From: an uncultured Flavobacteriales bacterium
Lineage (GTDB): Bacteria > Bacteroidota > Bacteroidia > Flavobacteriales_D > Sanyastnellaceae
Reading direction: 5' to 3'
Assembly (NCBI GenBank): GCA_937890245.1
Contig: CALACF010000511.1
Coordinates: forward strand, 1-13,788
DNA: 13,788 nucleotides
Shown here: positions 7,430 to 13,788 of the stretch, piece after piece
Layout of the letters: every line of letters begins with the position of its first letter
Position numbering within the stretch: position 1 is the first letter of the stretch
Program-made: the position numbers and the translations under genes
Notes under the pieces: generated by a model
What the model was told of the DNA's origin: nothing
The model's database searches: none
Seen by the model: the letters and a program-made list of their open reading frames with translations, nothing else

Positions 7430-8508
7430 CCACCAACGACCAAGACCTTTCGGACGATCTCGACCCTTCAGCCGATCTCGACCCTTCTGGCGAGCTCGAC
7501 CCATCTGGCGAGCTCTTCGAGCACCACCGCATCATCGCACAGCCCGGACAGGCCCTCTTGCGCATCGACAAGTTCCTGTTCAACTTGCTGCCGAACACCT
7601 CGCGCAGCCGCCTTCAACTGGCGGCCAAGGCGGGCTACCTTCACGTGAACGGCAAGGCGGTGAAGTCAAACTACAAAGTCCGGCCAGAGGACATTGTCAC
7701 CCTCGAACTCCCGCAGCCCATGCGCGAATTCGAGCTCATAGCCGAGGACATCCCGCTCGACATCCGCTACGAAGACGACCACCTGGCTGTGTTGCACAAG
7801 CCAACTGGATTGGTGGTCCACCCCGGAATTGGCAATTACACGGGAACACTGGTAAATGGCCTGATTTTTCATTTCGGCCAACTCGCCAGTAAAGAAGGCC
7901 AACCCGTACCGCGTCCAGGCCTCGTTCACCGCCTCGACAAAAACACCACGGGCCTCATGGTGATCGGCAAAACTGAGCATGCCCTGTCGCATCTCAGCGA
8001 GCAGTTCTATGTGCGCAGTACGGAGAGGCGCTACCACGCATTGGTCTGGGGTGACGTTGAAAATGCAGGCCGCGTCGAAAGCCACATCGGGCGTTCCGTC
8101 GCGGACCGAAGGGTCCAGGCCGTTTTCCCCGACGGCGACCAGGGCAAGCACGCCATTACGCATTACACGCCGATCGAGCGCTTCGGCCCAGTCACCCTCG
8201 TCGAATGTAAGCTAGAGACCGGGCGTACCCACCAGATTCGCGTGCACATGCAGTCCATCGGCCATCCGCTGTTTGGCGACGCCACGTATGGCGGCGCACA
8301 GACGGTGAAAGGTCTCAAAACTGGTAAGTATGAGCAGTTCGTCCGCAACTCATTTGAGATACTTCAACGCCAGGCGCTACACGCAAAAACGCTGGGCTTC
8401 GAGCATCCGGACACGGGTGAAATGATGCGATTTGACAGCGAACTGCCGGACGATATGATAGAAGTGCTAGACCGCTGGCGCCGCTACCTCAAGGCGCCGA
8501 CGCGTTGA
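7426..8508 (+). CDS. rluD: RluD-family large-subunit rRNA pseudouridine synthase
   Basis: A 360-aa member of the RluA/RluD family, which isomerises specific uridines in 23S rRNA (for RluD, those in helix 69). Residues about 43-95 form an S4 RNA-binding domain (LLRIDKFLFN, then KAGYLHVNGKAVK). The catalytic domain follows, with HKPTGLVVHPG (124-134) and the signature HRLDKNTTGL (168-177); Asp171 is the catalytic aspartate. RTHQIRVHMQSIGHPLFGD lies further on. The ATG at 7426 overlaps the stop of the preceding cargo gene. The first 40 or so residues are an acidic extension containing repeated DLDPSG-type hexapeptides, not part of the S4 domain; no later in-frame ATG precedes the S4 domain, so I kept this start. 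The exact uridine target (RluD, RluC or RluA-like) cannot be read from the sequence. Confidence 0.93.
   Translation: MTTNDQDLSDDLDPSADLDPSGELDPSGELFEHHRIIAQPGQALLRIDKFLFNLLPNTSRSRLQLAAKAGYLHVNGKAVKSNYKVRPEDIVTLELPQPMREFELIAEDIPLDIRYEDDHLAVLHKPTGLVVHPGIGNYTGTLVNGLIFHFGQLASKEGQPVPRPGLVHRLDKNTTGLMVIGKTEHALSHLSEQFYVRSTERRYHALVWGDVENAGRVESHIGRSVADRRVQAVFPDGDQGKHAITHYTPIERFGPVTLVECKLETGRTHQIRVHMQSIGHPLFGDATYGGAQTVKGLKTGKYEQFVRNSFEILQRQALHAKTLGFEHPDTGEMMRFDSELPDDMIEVLDRWRRYLKAPTR
7456..7515 (+). repeat. 18-bp in-frame tandem repeat in the rluD 5' end
   Basis: Three 18-bp units (7456-7473, 7474-7491, 7492-7509) plus a partial fourth (GAGCTC, 7510-7515) encode DLDPSA, DLDPSG, ELDPSG and EL. Unit 2 differs from unit 1 at two bases, and unit 3 differs slightly more. 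The unit length is a multiple of three, so slippage would change copy number without breaking the frame. It lies in an acidic, probably disordered N-terminal extension. Confidence 0.8.
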
Positions 8509-8542
8509 AGTTCACACGTTGAAATTCACGCGTTGAGCGCAT
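8501..8542. repeat. 14-bp tandem repeat carrying both convergent stop codons
   Basis: Three consecutive 14-nt units read CGCGTTGAAGTTCA (8501), CACGTTGAAATTCA (8515) and CGCGTTGAGCGCAT (8529). Units 1 and 2 differ at two positions; unit 3 matches unit 1 over its first eight bases. The plus-strand stop of rluD (TGA, 8506-8508) lies in unit 1 and the minus-strand stop of the ABC-F gene (TCA, 8526-8528) ends unit 2. The 17-bp gap between the genes is therefore wholly made of this repeat, and I see no terminator hairpin there. Confidence 0.65.
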
Positions 8543-10481
8543 CGAGCGCTTCTGTCGCCTGCTCCCAATCTTCCATCGCTTCTTTGAGCGATCTCTGCAC
8601 CTTTTCAAAGGCGTAAGCTGTCTCAACACTGCCGGTCTGTTCGTCGGCCGCAGCAGACATCCGTTCGTTCAGTTTGGCCTGCTCAGCCTCGAGCTCCGCG
8701 ATCTCCTTTTCTCGCTTCGAGATGCGGTTTTTCAGCTTTCGTTCCTCGCGTTGGTGCGCTTTGCGCTCCTCGTAGGCCTGCTTTCCGCTCTTCTTCGTGG
8801 CATTCGTACTGCCCTCAGCCTGCTTGTCTACCGCTTTTTTCGCCACGCGATCCGCCTCATATTCAGCGATTGACGACGTGCGCTTCTGTGCCAAAAACTG
8901 CTGGATATCGCCGATGTACTGGCGCAATCCTGTCGGAGTCACCTCGTATACCAACTCGGTCAAGCCTGTCAAAAAGTCTCGATCGTGTGACACCACAATC
9001 AGCGTCCCATCGAACTTGACCAGCGCCTGCTTTAGCACGTCTTTTGCCTTCATGTCCAAGTGGTTTGTCGGCTCGTCAAGAACCAGGACATTGTAGGGGT
9101 GGAGCAACAGCTGACACAGCGCGAGCCGCGCCTTCTCACCGCCACTCAGGACCTTCACTTTCTTGTCTACATCCTCACCACTGAACAAAAACGACCCGAG
9201 CAGGGCCCGCACGCGCTTGCGCACATCGCCGACAGCCTGTCCGTCGATTGTCTCAAAGACGGTCAAATTACCGTCGAGCTCGTCGCTTTGATTCTGGGCG
9301 TAATACCCGATGTCCACGTTGTGCCCCTTCTCCACTTCACCTTGAACGGACTCCAGCCCGAGGAGAATTCGTGTCAAAGTCGTCTTGCCCGCACCGTTTT
9401 TCCCCACCAAGGCCAGTTTCTCCTGCCGCGCAATCATCAGATCGACCCCTTCAAAGACGTCGAGCTTACCGAAGCTCTTCTTCAACTTGGTCGCCTCGAA
9501 AATCACCTTCCCCGAACGAGGGGCGGGTGGAAATCGAAAGCGCAGGGACGCACTGTCCGAGGCGTCCACCTCGATGCGTTCCATCTTCTCTAACTTTTTG
9601 ATCAGGCTCTGCGCAAAGGCAGCCTTGTTCTTCTTTGCTCGGAACTTGTTGATCAGCTCCTGCATGTGGGCAATCTCTTTCTGCTGAGCTTTGTACGACG
9701 TCTCCTGCCGCTCCATGTCCTCTTCGCGCCACGCTATGTACTTGGAGTAGGAAGATTTGTGGTCGTAAACCTTGAAGGCTGTTATCTCAACCGTTCGGTT
9801 TGTGATGGCGTCAAGGAAGGTCCTGTCGTGCGAGATCAGAATGATGGCTCCGTGGTAGTTCGTCAAAAACCCCTCGAGCCACTCGATGGACTCAATATCA
9901 AGGTGGTTTGTCGGCTCGTCGAGCAGCAACAGGTCTGGAGACATGAGCAGCAGCTTGGACAGTTCCACGCGCATTTTCCACCCGCCGGAGAATTCGCCCA
10001 TCTTGCGCCCCATGTCCTCCCGGGCAAAGCCGAGCCCTTGCAGTACACGCTGCGTTTGCTCCTCTGCTGATGCTTGTCCCATCAAGGCCAACCGGTCGTT
10101 GGCATCGCTCAACTGATTGATAACCCTGGCGTACGCATCGCTTTCGTAATCGGTTCGCGTTGCCAATTCCTGTCCCCATGCTTCAACCTTGGACTCGAGA
10201 TCATTGAACTCGGAGAAGGCGCTCTGCGCTTCGTCTAAAATGCTGACGTTTTCGTTGTGCTCCATCTCTTGGGCGAGGTACCCAATCCGGTAGTCGTTCG
10301 GTACGGAAATGGTCCCCTCGGATTGCTTCTGCTCCCCGGCAATGATTTTGAGCAACGTGGATTTTCCAGCCCCATTGCGGCCCACCAGTCCGAGGCGGTC
10401 CTTTGTCCCAACGAACAAGTTCAGGTCTTCGAACAAGGTTCTTTCACCGAAGTGAAGCCCTATACTACTGAGATTGAGCAT
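8526..10481 (-). CDS. ABC-F family ATPase (ribosome-associated, Uup/EttA-like)
   Basis: A 651-aa protein with two ABC nucleotide-binding domains in one chain and no membrane segments, the hallmark of ABC-F proteins, which act on the ribosome rather than as transporters. NBD1 has Walker A GRNGAGKS (34-41), signature FSGGW (164-168), Walker B LLLLDEP (184-190) and switch His218. NBD2 has GKNGAGKT (360-367), LSGGE (445-449), VLVLDEP (465-471) and His499. Between them, about 245-310, is the charged helical linker (P-site tRNA interaction motif) with INKFRAKKNKAAFAQ. After NBD2 there is a long basic-then-acidic coiled coil (about 535-651), as in Uup-like members. It lies downstream of gldN on the same strand and converges on rluD. 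The family is certain; the subfamily and any link to antibiotic protection cannot be decided here. Confidence 0.93.
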   Translation of the reverse strand: MLNLSSIGLHFGERTLFEDLNLFVGTKDRLGLVGRNGAGKSTLLKIIAGEQKQSEGTISVPNDYRIGYLAQEMEHNENVSILDEAQSAFSEFNDLESKVEAWGQELATRTDYESDAYARVINQLSDANDRLALMGQASAEEQTQRVLQGLGFAREDMGRKMGEFSGGWKMRVELSKLLLMSPDLLLLDEPTNHLDIESIEWLEGFLTNYHGAIILISHDRTFLDAITNRTVEITAFKVYDHKSSYSKYIAWREEDMERQETSYKAQQKEIAHMQELINKFRAKKNKAAFAQSLIKKLEKMERIEVDASDSASLRFRFPPAPRSGKVIFEATKLKKSFGKLDVFEGVDLMIARQEKLALVGKNGAGKTTLTRILLGLESVQGEVEKGHNVDIGYYAQNQSDELDGNLTVFETIDGQAVGDVRKRVRALLGSFLFSGEDVDKKVKVLSGGEKARLALCQLLLHPYNVLVLDEPTNHLDMKAKDVLKQALVKFDGTLIVVSHDRDFLTGLTELVYEVTPTGLRQYIGDIQQFLAQKRTSSIAEYEADRVAKKAVDKQAEGSTNATKKSGKQAYEERKAHQREERKLKNRISKREKEIAELEAEQAKLNERMSAAADEQTGSVETAYAFEKVQRSLKEAMEDWEQATEALDALNA

Positions 10482-10495
10482 GAATTTTTTTTATG

Positions 10496-10523
10496 AAAAA
10501 CGCCCACAAAAGTGGGCGTTTTC
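10496..10523 (-). terminator. Strong intrinsic terminator after gldN
   Basis: CGCCCAC (10501-10507), a 4-nt AAAA loop and GTGGGCG (10512-10518) make a perfect 7-bp GC-rich stem, extended by four A-T pairs. On the minus transcript the stem is followed by UUUUU. It lies about 20 nt beyond the gldN stop. The flanking A and T runs make it potentially bidirectional. Only 14 nt (CATAAAAAAAATTC on the minus strand) separate it from the ABC-F start codon. Confidence 0.88.
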
Positions 10524-10545
10524 TAGATGTCTTTGATGCGGAGGT

Positions 10546-11403
10546 TCAATAGTGCCAGAGGTCGTGTTCGAGCTCGAACATCTCGTTCTTGATGCGCTCA
10601 GATTCAAGCAGGGCATCCAGTCCGAGAGCGTAGTCTCCGATCGAGCGATCGAAGACGTTGTCTTCCTTGATGATGTAACTCGCGAAGTAACGCTTCTGAA
10701 ACACATCTTCGAACGTGCGCCGCTGGGCGTTGTTCTTGATATTGTAGCATTCGGCATTGGCAAACACGTAGCGACACTCGGGGTAGTAAAGCCAGAACAA
10801 CGGCTTTAAACCCTTGCTGACTCCATCTTGGTCACGCACGTCCATGATGGGCGCAACGCCGATGATGCGCACGTAGCGCTGACTGCGCTGGCGATCCCAG
10901 ATCCAATCCTCCTTCAATCGGTAACGTACAATATCCTCCGAAGAGATGTCCGTCCTCACCTCCTTGGACCCGATTTTGTCTCCCGTATCCAAATCGTAAT
11001 CATCGACCATGGCAATGGGGTGCAAGAGCGAATCGACTTGGGTAGGGGACAAGGGGTAGTGAAACTCATCGTCCGCACCGGTCGGTCCAGTTCCATAGGC
11101 CGTCAAAGAGCCTTCTACCTCCAACGCATAGCGGATCACATCGAACAAGTTCTTGCGGTCCTCGATCTGGTTGATCGGGAAGTAGAACTGTTGATTGATC
11201 TTCTGTCGCAGATCGATATCCTGCCAAATCCGGCGCTGGTACATCACATCAGCCTCCCGCAAAGGCGGGTACGGAACCACACGTTTGGTGAGGTTCGTTT
11301 CCTTTACATACGCGCCGTCCAGAATAGACTGAACTTGCGCGTTTCCGAAGCTGGCTTCTGCGAGGAAGACCAACAAGAGCGATAGTCGGACTACGTGCTT
11401 CAT
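10546..11403 (-). CDS. gldN: Type IX secretion / gliding motility protein GldN
   Basis: A 285-aa periplasmic component that forms, with the lipoprotein GldK, the ring under the outer membrane on which the GldLM motor acts. A signal peptide covers about residues 1-23 (MKHVVRLSLLLVFLAEASFG, then NAQ). The family-typical block is present as LREADVMYQRRIWQDIDLRQ followed by KINQQFYFP. Later family-like segments include RYRLKEDWIWDRQR, FWLYYPECRYVFAN and RTFEDVFQKRYFASYI. The length is normal for GldN (PorN in Porphyromonas). It begins 2 nt after the gldM stop and is followed by a terminator. No truncation is visible. Confidence 0.95.
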   Translation of the reverse strand: MKHVVRLSLLLVFLAEASFGNAQVQSILDGAYVKETNLTKRVVPYPPLREADVMYQRRIWQDIDLRQKINQQFYFPINQIEDRKNLFDVIRYALEVEGSLTAYGTGPTGADDEFHYPLSPTQVDSLLHPIAMVDDYDLDTGDKIGSKEVRTDISSEDIVRYRLKEDWIWDRQRSQRYVRIIGVAPIMDVRDQDGVSKGLKPLFWLYYPECRYVFANAECYNIKNNAQRRTFEDVFQKRYFASYIIKEDNVFDRSIGDYALGLDALLESERIKNEMFELEHDLWHY

Positions 11404-11405
11404 GA

Positions 11406-13121
11406 TTAGATAACTTTTAGTTTCAACCCGGCAACAGCACGATCTGTTCCGTCGGGCATAGAGACAACGATGTTGTCAATGTAAACGATACTTCCACGTG
11501 TGCAAGAGTTCAGCAACTCTTTCATGTCGCTGCTGATTCGATTGGTAGATGCGCTCAGTTCAGTCAAGCTTCCACCGCGCGAAACGGAGATGTTGAATGA
11601 CTTGACGCCGACCTTGACGTCAAAGTCAAAGTTCACCATGCCTGCACCAACACTTGGCGCGTTGATCAAATCGGTCTTGTTGATTGTTCGGTCGCTCGGC
11701 GTCTTTCCGGCCACTTTAGGCACGGGATCAGGGATGCGTTTGACGCGGAAATCAGCACCGGGCAAGTTCTTGTTCGAACCATCGGGCATTTGTGCAGAGA
11801 CATTGATTGTTGCCTCTTTGCTATTGCCAGGTTCGACAACATAGCCGTCAGACCCTTTTTTGATCTTGTGTCCACCACTGATACGCACGGTCAACTTGTC
11901 TTCAGCAACGCCTGGAACGGAAATGTCAACGGGGTTGGGAAGCCCACGGTAGAAGACATTCATCTTCGTCGGGCTCACCACCAAAGCAGGTTCAGCAACC
12001 GTGTAGGCAGGGGTGTAGAACGGATAATCCTCAATGGAGCCATCGGGTCCTTGGAAGCGAATCACGCCCTTGTGGCTGCGTTCTCCCAAGGGCATACCGC
12101 GCGTCGAAAATCGAAGTATACCGAGGCCTTCAGGACCAATCTCCAAAGGGTCCGTACCTGCATAAGCTAGCAAGCTAGAGTCTTGGCCATCCCATTTGTC
12201 GTCACCTACGTAGATATCGGGTGCGTTGGTTCCATCGTACGCAGCTAACAATACCTGAGCGCGGAACGTATCACCACGCAAGATGTAGTTTGACTCTGGC
12301 ACCACAAGCGGCATCAAGTTCGTGAACTTGTAAGACTTGGCTTCGATACCCGACATCAGTTCCATCATCAAATCCGCCTTGGCATTTTCGATGTCGATTT
12401 GAATCTTCGAAAGCAGAGGAATTACAGCAGCCACAGGCACGTCGTAAAAGTTAACCGCTTCCCAAAGGCGCATCTCGCCGTCCTCCATCTCCTCACCATA
12501 TTGGAAGGTCTCGTCCAACGTCGTCTTCATCTTCTCAGAAGTCGCCCAGGGCTGGCCGACTGCATCCGTGAAGCTGATCGCCTTCAATTCCTCGCTGAAA
12601 GCTTCGAGCCTCCCCTTCAGGTCGAGGGCAGTATACTCGCCATCAATTGGACTTTGAGGTTCGGACCCGACCAACATGGTCGTGATTTTCTGGTACTCAT
12701 CCTTGACGGCGATGTATTTGAGATTCAATACCGTATCACGCTTGTTATCGGTATCAAAAGCCACGTATCCCGTCAAATCGCCAGCAGCGACCAGATCCCC
12801 ATCGCCATTGGAGGTAGCGAGAATGCGGGCTTTCATCTGCGTGATGTGGTTGTGCAATGCTGTTGCCTTGTCGGCAGCGGATTTTGCGGCATCGAAGTAT
12901 GGTCCAACCTTCTCCGTATTCTGCGCATTCTTGGTCTCAAAATCATACATCATCTGGGCAACCTTGCTTCGAATCGTTGCGTCGGTTTGCTGCAAGCCGT
13001 TTTCGACTTTAACAAATCCGTTCAACACCTCTTTCGAGATGTTCAGTGCCAAAAGCGCGGTGAGGACGAGGTACATCATCCCAATCATCTTCTGGCGCGG
13101 TGTTTCCTTGCCTCCTGACAT
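11406..13121 (-). CDS. gldM: Type IX secretion / gliding motility protein GldM
   Basis: A 571-aa inner-membrane protein with a large periplasmic part; two copies sit inside a GldL pentamer to form the proton-driven T9SS motor. The N terminus MSGGKETPRQKMIGMMYLVL with the following TALLALNISKEVLNGF is the near-invariant GldM start, with one transmembrane helix at about 12-28. Arg9, known in Flavobacterium GldM to pair with a conserved GldL glutamate, is present. Residues about 35-240 are helical periplasmic D1. The remainder is beta-rich Ig-like domains (for example VAEPALVVSPTKMNVFYRGL, DISVPGVAEDKLTVRISGG), ending IDNIVVSMPDGTDRAVAGLK and LKVI. It is somewhat longer than the Flavobacterium johnsoniae protein. 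Its base composition is lower in GC than most of the window. gldL ends 11 nt upstream and gldN starts 2 nt downstream. Confidence 0.96.
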   Translation of the reverse strand: MSGGKETPRQKMIGMMYLVLTALLALNISKEVLNGFVKVENGLQQTDATIRSKVAQMMYDFETKNAQNTEKVGPYFDAAKSAADKATALHNHITQMKARILATSNGDGDLVAAGDLTGYVAFDTDNKRDTVLNLKYIAVKDEYQKITTMLVGSEPQSPIDGEYTALDLKGRLEAFSEELKAISFTDAVGQPWATSEKMKTTLDETFQYGEEMEDGEMRLWEAVNFYDVPVAAVIPLLSKIQIDIENAKADLMMELMSGIEAKSYKFTNLMPLVVPESNYILRGDTFRAQVLLAAYDGTNAPDIYVGDDKWDGQDSSLLAYAGTDPLEIGPEGLGILRFSTRGMPLGERSHKGVIRFQGPDGSIEDYPFYTPAYTVAEPALVVSPTKMNVFYRGLPNPVDISVPGVAEDKLTVRISGGHKIKKGSDGYVVEPGNSKEATINVSAQMPDGSNKNLPGADFRVKRIPDPVPKVAGKTPSDRTINKTDLINAPSVGAGMVNFDFDVKVGVKSFNISVSRGGSLTELSASTNRISSDMKELLNSCTRGSIVYIDNIVVSMPDGTDRAVAGLKLKVI

Positions 13122-13132
13122 AATTCAGCGGG

Positions 13133-13788
13133 TCAGGAACGATTGCCTCCCATAGCGTTGAGCATGTTGCCATACACGACGTTGAGGGATTCGAGGTTCT
13201 GTGCCAATTGCGCAATGTTGTCCTTGTACTTCTCTGTATCCTCTACAGATCCGTTCAAGCTTTCAAGAAGTTGTCCCATGCCGTCGAAGAGTTGGCGGTT
13301 GGCCTCCATCTGTGCGAGCTGCCCTTCGTACATGCCGTTAAGGCTGCCGAGGTTCTCGTTCATCTTTTGTAGTGAAGCACCAGTACTTTCGCCGATCTCC
13401 TGGTTGGCCGTTAAACCGGTCAATGACTCCGAAGCGGCGTCGTAGGTATCGCCCAAAGCGCTCACCTTGTCGGTTGCTGAGCGCAACGCGCCACTGTATT
13501 CGTTTGTAGCAGCTACAGCATCACCGACTTCTGACATGGCTTGCGCCTGTTCGCCGAGGTTGCGCATGCCGTCACCCAAGCGACTGATCAGTGCAGAATC
13601 GATACCCGACTCTTGCAAGAGTTCGTCGAGTTGTTCCGTCGGCTTTAGTGCTCGGCCTTCTTCCGTGGCCAATTCAGGGTAAACCAATTCCCATTTGGGC
13701 TCCTCATGCGGCGGCTCAAAAGCTGAGATGAAGAAGATGAGGGCTTCGGTTCCGAGGCCGACGATCAACATTTCGGAAGCGAACTCCC
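13133..13788 (-). CDS. gldL: Type IX secretion / gliding motility protein GldL, 5' end beyond window
   Basis: The inner-membrane proton-channel subunit of the T9SS motor. The reading frame runs off the right edge: the last 17 bases of the window encode EFASE just before MLIVGLGTEALIFFISAFEP, so the Met at 13771 is internal to the second transmembrane helix and is not the start. About 40 N-terminal residues, including the first helix, are missing. The glutamate in GLGTEALIF is the conserved membrane-embedded residue essential for proton flow. After WELVYPEL there is a long, largely helical cytoplasmic tail of about 180 residues (with LISRLGDGMRNLGEQAQAM and many Gln/Asn/Ser heptad-like stretches) ending NAMGGNRS. 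The order gldL-gldM-gldN is the standard one; gldK would be expected upstream, outside the window. Confidence 0.95.
   Translation of the reverse strand, partial: EFASEMLIVGLGTEALIFFISAFEPPHEEPKWELVYPELATEEGRALKPTEQLDELLQESGIDSALISRLGDGMRNLGEQAQAMSEVGDAVAATNEYSGALRSATDKVSALGDTYDAASESLTGLTANQEIGESTGASLQKMNENLGSLNGMYEGQLAQMEANRQLFDGMGQLLESLNGSVEDTEKYKDNIAQLAQNLESLNVVYGNMLNAMGGNRS

Noticed and set aside
8526..10481. Calling the ABC-F protein an antibiotic-resistance determinant
   Set aside because: The long C-terminal coiled coil and core-gene context fit a housekeeping Uup/EttA-like factor. No feature specific to resistance subfamilies can be judged by eye.
10501..10518. A possible -7-like CACTTTTG in the terminator loop region on the minus strand as an ABC-F promoter
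   Set aside because: It misses the first T of the TAnnTTTG consensus, and the only upstream TTG I found is about 32 nt away, too far. The terminator explanation is sufficient.
12399..13118. A 239-codon open frame on the plus strand opposite gldM
   Set aside because: It is antisense to a conserved GldM N-terminal region and shows no domain features. I treat it as a shadow of gldM codon usage.
13133..13771. gldL starting at the ATG at 13771
   Set aside because: The frame continues upstream with EFASE, and the Met lies inside the second transmembrane helix, so the gene is cut by the window edge.

Overview
The window is an almost gap-free 13.8 kb chromosomal segment from a Bacteroidota bacterium, most likely of the Flavobacteriales type. 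The evidence is a gldL-gldM-gldN block of the type IX secretion system (T9SS), two exported proteins with C-terminal T9SS sorting domains, a Bacteroidota-type promoter (TTG, then TAnnTTTG), and gene starts that mostly lack Shine-Dalgarno sequences. Base composition is moderately GC-rich, near 60% in the lines I counted by hand for most genes and about 45-50% in gldM and gldN. I see no mobile element, CRISPR array, tRNA or rRNA. No stretch over 300 bases lacks a gene; the largest gap is 108 bp.

Layout. (1) Minus strand, 1-2253: a 604-aa secreted multidomain protein followed 5 nt later by dtd (D-aminoacyl-tRNA deacylase), which is cut by the left edge. (2) A 108-bp divergent intergenic region (2254-2361) holds a good promoter for purL and an inverted repeat touching the start codon of the secreted-protein gene. 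(3) Plus strand, 2362-8508: purL (small-type FGAM synthase subunit), a membrane-anchored PASTA-domain protein, a 660-aa T9SS cargo protein, and an RluD-family rRNA pseudouridine synthase. The last three are tightly packed (10-bp gap, then a 4-bp ATGA overlap) and look like one operon. (4) Minus strand, 8526-13788: gldL (its 5' end lies beyond the right edge), gldM and gldN, then a strong hairpin terminator, then an ABC-F ATPase gene that starts only 14 nt after the terminator. The ABC-F gene and the rluD operon converge with 17 bp between stop codons.

How the genes fit together. GldL and GldM form the proton-driven inner-membrane motor of the T9SS, and GldN belongs to the periplasmic ring the motor works with. 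The two proteins with C-terminal sorting domains are the kind of cargo this machine exports. The other genes are housekeeping: purine synthesis, ribosome modification, tRNA proofreading and ribosome-associated ABC-F function.

I do not see a complete novel system. The points most worth a second look are: a C2-like (possibly Ca2+-binding) module apparently nested inside a PKD domain of one cargo; an 18-bp tandem repeat encoding an acidic hexapeptide at the N terminus of the RluD-family enzyme; a 14-bp tandem repeat that supplies both convergent stop codons; a terminator placed so that it forms the leader of the ABC-F gene; and a small-type PurL with no purS or purQ beside it.
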